Positions 5,643 to 9,054 of a stretch of DNA of 9,054 nt are shown piece after piece. The stretch lies in contig JAJYRV010000062.1 in the NCBI GenBank assembly GCA_021793935.1, forward strand, positions 1 to 9,054, given 5' to 3'. Within the stretch, counting starts at the first letter, position 1; every line of letters starts with the position of its first letter. The position numbers and the translations under genes are program-made. The notes under the pieces were generated by a model that worked only from the letters and a program-made list of their open reading frames with translations, searched no databases and had not been told where the DNA came from. The stretch is from Actinomycetes bacterium. Lineage in GTDB: Bacteria; Actinomycetota; Actinomycetes; Actinomycetales; Beutenbergiaceae.

Positions 5643-7484
5643 ATGGCTACCCAAACTCCCCACCGGGGCCGCTCCGAAAGCGGGCGCGGGCCGCTGCGAA
5701 CCGATCCGGCGGACGTGGCCCAGCTCCGCGAATACCCGGTCTCCACGCGGCGCATCACCCGGTTGTTCCGCCCGTATCGGTGGCGGGTGCTCGTCGTCAG
5801 CGCGCTCATCGTCGTCACGTCCCTCGTCGGCCTCGCCCAGCCGTTCCTCGTCCGGCGGGCGATCGACGACGCGATTCCCCACCAGGATGTGCCGCTGCTC
5901 GTGTGGATCGTCATCGGCATGGTCGCGATCACCGTAGTGAGCTCGGTGCTGGGGATCCTGCAGACCTGGATCGCCACCGACGTCGGCCAGTCGATCATGC
6001 ACCGGCTGCGCACCGACGTGTTCACCCACCTACAGCGCATGCCCCTGGACTTCTTCTCCCGGACCCGCGGCGGGGAGGTGCAATCCCGGCTCACCAACGA
6101 CATCAACGGGATGCAGTCGGTGGTGACGAACTCGGCGACCTCGATCGCATCGAACGTCACGACCGTGATCGGGACCGCGATCGCGATGCTCGCCCTCTCC
6201 TGGCGCCTGAGCCTGCTCAGCCTCATCGTGCTCCCGCCGGCGATCTTCCTCACCCGAAGGGTCGCCCAGATGCGCCGCCGGGTCGCCTCCCGGGCCCAGC
6301 GCTCGCTCGCCGACCTGCAGACCCAGATCGAGGAATCCCTCTCGATCTCCGGGGTGCACCTGTCCAAGACCCTCGCCTCGGGTGAACGGCTCTCGGAGCG
6401 CTTCGCCGCCACCTCCGCCGACCTGCGCGAACTCGAGGTGCAATCCCAGGTGGCCGGGCGCTGGCGGATGGCCACGCTCTCGATCATCTTCTCCGTCATC
6501 CCCGCCCTCATCTATCTCATCGCCGGGCTCCCGGCGACCTCCGGTGGCATGACGATCGGAACCCTCGTCGCGTTCGCCGGGCTGCAATCCCAACTGTTCC
6601 GCCCCCTCATGGGCGTGCTCAACGTCGGGGTGCAGATCACCACGTCCAAAGCGTTGTTCTCCCGCATCTTCGAATACCTCGACCTGCCCGTCACCCTCAC
6701 CGAACCCGAGCGGTCGACTCCGATTCCCAGCGGTGGTGGGCACCTGGAGATCGATACCGTCTCCTTCACCTATCCCGGGGCGCACCGCCCGGCCCTCGCC
6801 CAGATCAGCATCGACGTGCCGGCCGGTTCCACCCTCGCGATCGTGGGGGCGACCGGTTCCGGGAAATCCACGCTCGCGAACCTCATCTCGCGGCTCGCCG
6901 ATCCCGATTCCGGCGCGCTGCGGATCGACGGGGTCGACCTGCGGGACCTGAGGTTCGCGGATGTCGCGGAACTCGTCGGGGTCGTCAGCCAGGATACGTA
7001 CCTGTTGCACGCCTCGATCGCGGAGAACCTGCGTTACGCCCGCCCGGAGGCGACCGACGGCGAACTCATCGAGGCCGCTCGGGCCGCGCAGATCCACGAG
7101 CACATCGCGGCCCTCCCAGACGGTTACGACACCGTGGTCGGGGCCCGCGGGCACCGGTTCTCCGGCGGGGAGAAACAGCGGATCGCGCTCGCCCGAACGA
7201 TCTTGCGCAACCCGCGGCTCCTCGTGCTCGACGAGGCGACGAGCGCGCTCGATAACACGACGGAGCGCGCGGTGCAGGCGGCGCTTGATGACCTTGCCCG
7301 CGACCGCACCACGGTGACGATCGCGCACCGGCTCTCCACCGTGCGCGAGGCGGACGAGATCGTCGTCCTCGGGTCGGGGCGGATCTTAGAACGGGGCACG
7401 CACGAGGAACTCCTCACCCGCGGCGGTGCCTACGCCCGGCTCGTGCACGCCTCCGACGACGACCGCCAGCTCGCGCTGGCCTGA
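5643..7484 (+). CDS. ABC exporter half-transporter (fused membrane and ATPase domains)
   Basis: A 613-residue protein, the usual length for an MDR-type half-transporter that works as a homodimer or with a partner half. After a polar N-terminus of about 45 residues, the six-helix exporter membrane domain spans roughly 47-330, with LDFFSRTRGGEVQSRLTNDI as the typical first cytoplasmic coupling segment. The ATPase domain is complete: Walker A GATGSGKST at 402-410, Q-loop Gln450, signature FSGGE at 506-510 (family norm LSGGE/Q), Walker B LLVLDE ending at Glu531, D-loop SALD and switch His562. The catalytic glutamate is present, so the site is not degenerate. A strong Shine-Dalgarno AGGAGGT precedes the ATG by five bases. 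It is divergent from the MarR gene, which probably controls it. Substrate is unknown: drugs, lipids or peptides are all possible. No second exporter half is seen nearby. Confidence 0.93.
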   Translation: MATQTPHRGRSESGRGPLRTDPADVAQLREYPVSTRRITRLFRPYRWRVLVVSALIVVTSLVGLAQPFLVRRAIDDAIPHQDVPLLVWIVIGMVAITVVSSVLGILQTWIATDVGQSIMHRLRTDVFTHLQRMPLDFFSRTRGGEVQSRLTNDINGMQSVVTNSATSIASNVTTVIGTAIAMLALSWRLSLLSLIVLPPAIFLTRRVAQMRRRVASRAQRSLADLQTQIEESLSISGVHLSKTLASGERLSERFAATSADLRELEVQSQVAGRWRMATLSIIFSVIPALIYLIAGLPATSGGMTIGTLVAFAGLQSQLFRPLMGVLNVGVQITTSKALFSRIFEYLDLPVTLTEPERSTPIPSGGGHLEIDTVSFTYPGAHRPALAQISIDVPAGSTLAIVGATGSGKSTLANLISRLADPDSGALRIDGVDLRDLRFADVAELVGVVSQDTYLLHASIAENLRYARPEATDGELIEAARAAQIHEHIAALPDGYDTVVGARGHRFSGGEKQRIALARTILRNPRLLVLDEATSALDNTTERAVQAALDDLARDRTTVTIAHRLSTVREADEIVVLGSGRILERGTHEELLTRGGAYARLVHASDDDRQLALA

Positions 7485-7492
7485 TTCAGGCC
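7478..7492. terminator. Palindrome across the convergent stop codons, possible weak bidirectional terminator
   Basis: GGCCTGA-T-TCAGGCC is a perfect palindrome that includes both stop codons of the exporter and patatin genes. Folded as RNA it gives a six-pair GC-rich stem with an ATT loop. No U-tract follows on either strand, so intrinsic termination would be weak. Much of the symmetry arises because both proteins end in Ala codon GCC followed by TGA. Confidence 0.25.
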
Positions 7493-8973
7493 TCCGCCGG
7501 GGCGCTGGTGTGCCACGCGGGGGTCTCGTCGATCTCGTACGGGTGCTTCTCCCAGGTCTGCCACCACGCCTGCGCGCCCTCGGGGAGGTGACCCGCGGGA
7601 GCCCGCTCGAGCAGGGAACGAAGGTGCAGCTTGAGCTCGCCCAACTGCTCAAGGTCGGCCGGGGGGTTGTCTTCGATGAGTTCGGGCGCGTCCGTTACGG
7701 GTGCGAACAGCCGATCCTCGAGCGCCCACAGGTGCCGGCGCATATCGATGATGTCGTGGGTGAGCTGCTGGGTCGGTTCGTCCGCGCCGGTCATGACGTC
7801 CTGCGCCCGCATCCACCCGTAATCCGTGGCGATCGCGATGAGGCCGGGATCGACGGTGAGGGTATCGTGCACGTCGATCACGGGTTCGATGACGGTCGCC
7901 CCCTGCGCGCGGGCGAGCCGGATCTGCAGGTTCTCCAACTCATCGGGCATGATCCCGGCCGAGGAGCGCATGAGGATCTCCAGCAGGTCACCGCCGGAGA
8001 AGCTCTCGACGGCGGAGGGCCCCTCCGCGCCGGAGACGATCGCGATCACGCGCCCGGCCCCGAGGCTGTAGGCGATATCGGTCGGGAGGTTCGCGCGGAT
8101 CCCCCCGTCGACGTAGTGTTCCCCGCCGAGCTCCACGGGCGGGAACACCCCGGGGATGGCGCACGAGGCGGTGATCGCCTCGACGAAGTCCACCCCGGGC
8201 AGCTCCAGTGGCTGATCATTCACGTCGCGCAGTTCCCCACGGCCCGTGACGTAGCGCAACTTGCCCGATTCCAACCCGACGACGCTGATGCGCAAGGTGA
8301 CGGAGGAGGCGGCGAGCCGCAGCGGGTCGAACACCTCCGGCGCGAGGAGCTTCTGCACAACCGGCCCGGGGCGGAAGGCGCTCGCCTCCGAGCCGAACCC
8401 GCGGATGATCTGCTGCAGGTCCGTCGTCGCCCGCGCACCCTCCCAGAGAGTCGTCAGCGTTTCGATCGGGCTCACCGCCTTCACCTCGGTGGACGCGGCG
8501 ACCTGGGCCTCCTCCTTCTTGCCGAACATGTCGGAGAAGGCCGCCTGGATCGATTGCGTGAGCGAGCGCCGGTGCGACTCCTGGCGCAGCGAAACGACCT
8601 TCATCCACGTGGGTAGGTGCGTGCGGAGTTTGCTGAACCAGGCGAGCTCTTCGAACATGTCGGAGCTGGAGTGCATGTTCGACCAGATCTCCTCCACGTG
8701 CCGCAGCGCCTCGCGTTGACTCTCGGGATCGGAGTATTGGGCGAGGGCGGAGGAGAGGATCGCCCCGGCGGAGGTGCCGGTGAAGATGTCGGGGCGGATC
8801 TCTTCATAGTCGTACAGGTACGCGAGCGCGCCGATCTGGAAGGAGGCGCGGGCGCCGCCACCGGCGAGGGCGATCGCGAGCGGCCCCTCCTCCTCACGGG
8901 AGCCGGCCCGTACCTTCGACACCGCCTGCTTGGTCGATTCCACTAGCGGATGGAACTTCTCTCGCCACGTCAT
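7486..8973 (-). CDS. Patatin-like phospholipase
   Basis: A 495-residue serine hydrolase of the patatin family, which uses a Ser-Asp dyad to release fatty acids from phospholipids or other acyl esters. The oxyanion-hole glycine motif GGGARASF is at 38-45, the nucleophile elbow GTSAG at 66-70 (Ser68) and the catalytic Asp289 in YVDGG. ASCAIPGVFPPV at 269-280 is also typical of the family. Between about 85 and 225 lies a long, mostly helical insertion containing charged segments, which may be a lid or membrane-contact region. About 130 residues after the dyad are family-variable. No signal peptide or TM segment is seen, so it should be cytoplasmic or peripheral. The start at 8973 has no Shine-Dalgarno; TAGGCT six bases upstream suggests a leaderless transcript. 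It lies 24 bases after the upstream gene on the same strand. Confidence 0.92.
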   Translation of the reverse strand: MTWREKFHPLVESTKQAVSKVRAGSREEEGPLAIALAGGGARASFQIGALAYLYDYEEIRPDIFTGTSAGAILSSALAQYSDPESQREALRHVEEIWSNMHSSSDMFEELAWFSKLRTHLPTWMKVVSLRQESHRRSLTQSIQAAFSDMFGKKEEAQVAASTEVKAVSPIETLTTLWEGARATTDLQQIIRGFGSEASAFRPGPVVQKLLAPEVFDPLRLAASSVTLRISVVGLESGKLRYVTGRGELRDVNDQPLELPGVDFVEAITASCAIPGVFPPVELGGEHYVDGGIRANLPTDIAYSLGAGRVIAIVSGAEGPSAVESFSGGDLLEILMRSSAGIMPDELENLQIRLARAQGATVIEPVIDVHDTLTVDPGLIAIATDYGWMRAQDVMTGADEPTQQLTHDIIDMRRHLWALEDRLFAPVTDAPELIEDNPPADLEQLGELKLHLRSLLERAPAGHLPEGAQAWWQTWEKHPYEIDETPAWHTSAPAEA

Positions 8974-8979
8974 GCTCCG

Positions 8980-8985
8980 AGCCTA
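8980..8985 (-). promoter_or_regulatory. Candidate leaderless promoter -10 of the patatin gene
   Basis: TAGGCT on the minus strand fits TANNNT and ends six bases before the patatin ATG, the same geometry as at deoD. The preceding -35 region would lie over the end of the upstream gene, and no good hexamer is seen there. The gene may also be read from the upstream gene's transcript. Confidence 0.4.
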
Positions 8986-8997
8986 CCTAGCGGTTCG

Positions 8998-9054
8998 TTA
9001 TTCCAGGTGCCCGTTCACGTTCTCCTGCAGCGCCGCGAGGTGGCGCCGGCGCAG
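8998..9054 (-). CDS. C-terminal end of an unidentified gene
   Basis: The right edge holds an open frame ending in TAA (9000-8998). Its last 18 residues are LRRRHLAALQENVNGHLE, an amphipathic, Arg-rich helix-like tail. This is too short to assign a family. It lies 24 bases upstream of the patatin gene on the same strand, so the two may share a transcript. The coding call rests on the position, the frame continuing to the edge and the codon character. Confidence 0.45.
   Translation of the reverse strand: MRRRHLAALQENVNGHLE

Noticed and set aside
5570..6511. Upstream extension of the MarR reading frame into a possible 465-residue fusion protein, or a start at the ATG at 5620.
   Set aside because: The extension is antisense to the exporter and Arg/Ser/Thr-rich without a fold. 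The 5620 start would place the operator and the marR promoter inside the coding sequence. MarR proteins are normally 140-170 residues.
6030..7328. A minus-strand open frame of 432 codons opposite the ABC exporter.
   Set aside because: The exporter is complete with all ATPase motifs; the antisense product is Arg/Asp/Gly-rich and featureless.
7426..8616. A plus-strand open frame of 396 codons opposite the patatin gene.
   Set aside because: The patatin frame carries the full catalytic motif set; the antisense frame carries none.

Overview
The window is GC-rich, densely packed bacterial DNA. It has strong G/C preference at third codon positions, TANNNT-type -10 boxes, several probable leaderless starts, a large-type NAD-glutamate dehydrogenase and a COG2984/COG4120/COG1101 ABC importer. 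Together these suggest a high-GC actinobacterium (Actinomycetota); I cannot fix the family. Codon character is uniform, and I see no insertion sequence, integrase, CRISPR array, tRNA or rRNA. It reads as ordinary chromosome.

Layout. (1) 1-688, minus: N-terminal part of a large NAD-specific glutamate dehydrogenase, divergent from (2) deoD (788-1495, plus), a hexameric-type purine nucleoside phosphorylase. The roughly 100 bp between them holds two palindromes, one of which can act as a -10 box in both directions. (3) 4301-1499, minus: a complete three-gene ABC importer operon (lipoprotein binding protein, permease, ATPase) of the poorly characterised TrpXYZ-like type. Its leader carries an inverted repeat over the -10 box and a 15-codon ORF that overlaps the lipoprotein start by ATGA. 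(4) 5569-4428, minus: a MarR-family regulator overlapping by ATGA a five-TM protein of unknown function. (5) 5643-7484, plus: a half-size ABC exporter divergent from the MarR gene. The intergenic gap carries a clear inverted-repeat operator candidate over both promoters. (6) 8973-7486, minus: a patatin-like phospholipase, convergent with the exporter with one base between stop codons. (7) 9054-8998, minus: the last 18 codons of another gene.

Functionally, the MarR gene, the membrane protein and the exporter look like one regulated efflux or envelope-response unit. The importer is a separate nutrient-uptake operon. deoD and the glutamate dehydrogenase share a control region but have no obvious common pathway. 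I found no convincing wholly new system. The items most worth checking are the leader ORF and operator before the importer, the MarR-membrane protein-exporter unit (the MarR has a His-rich HRHHHEC stretch), and the repeated leaderless promoter arrangement. Every stretch longer than 300 bases is occupied by a gene.
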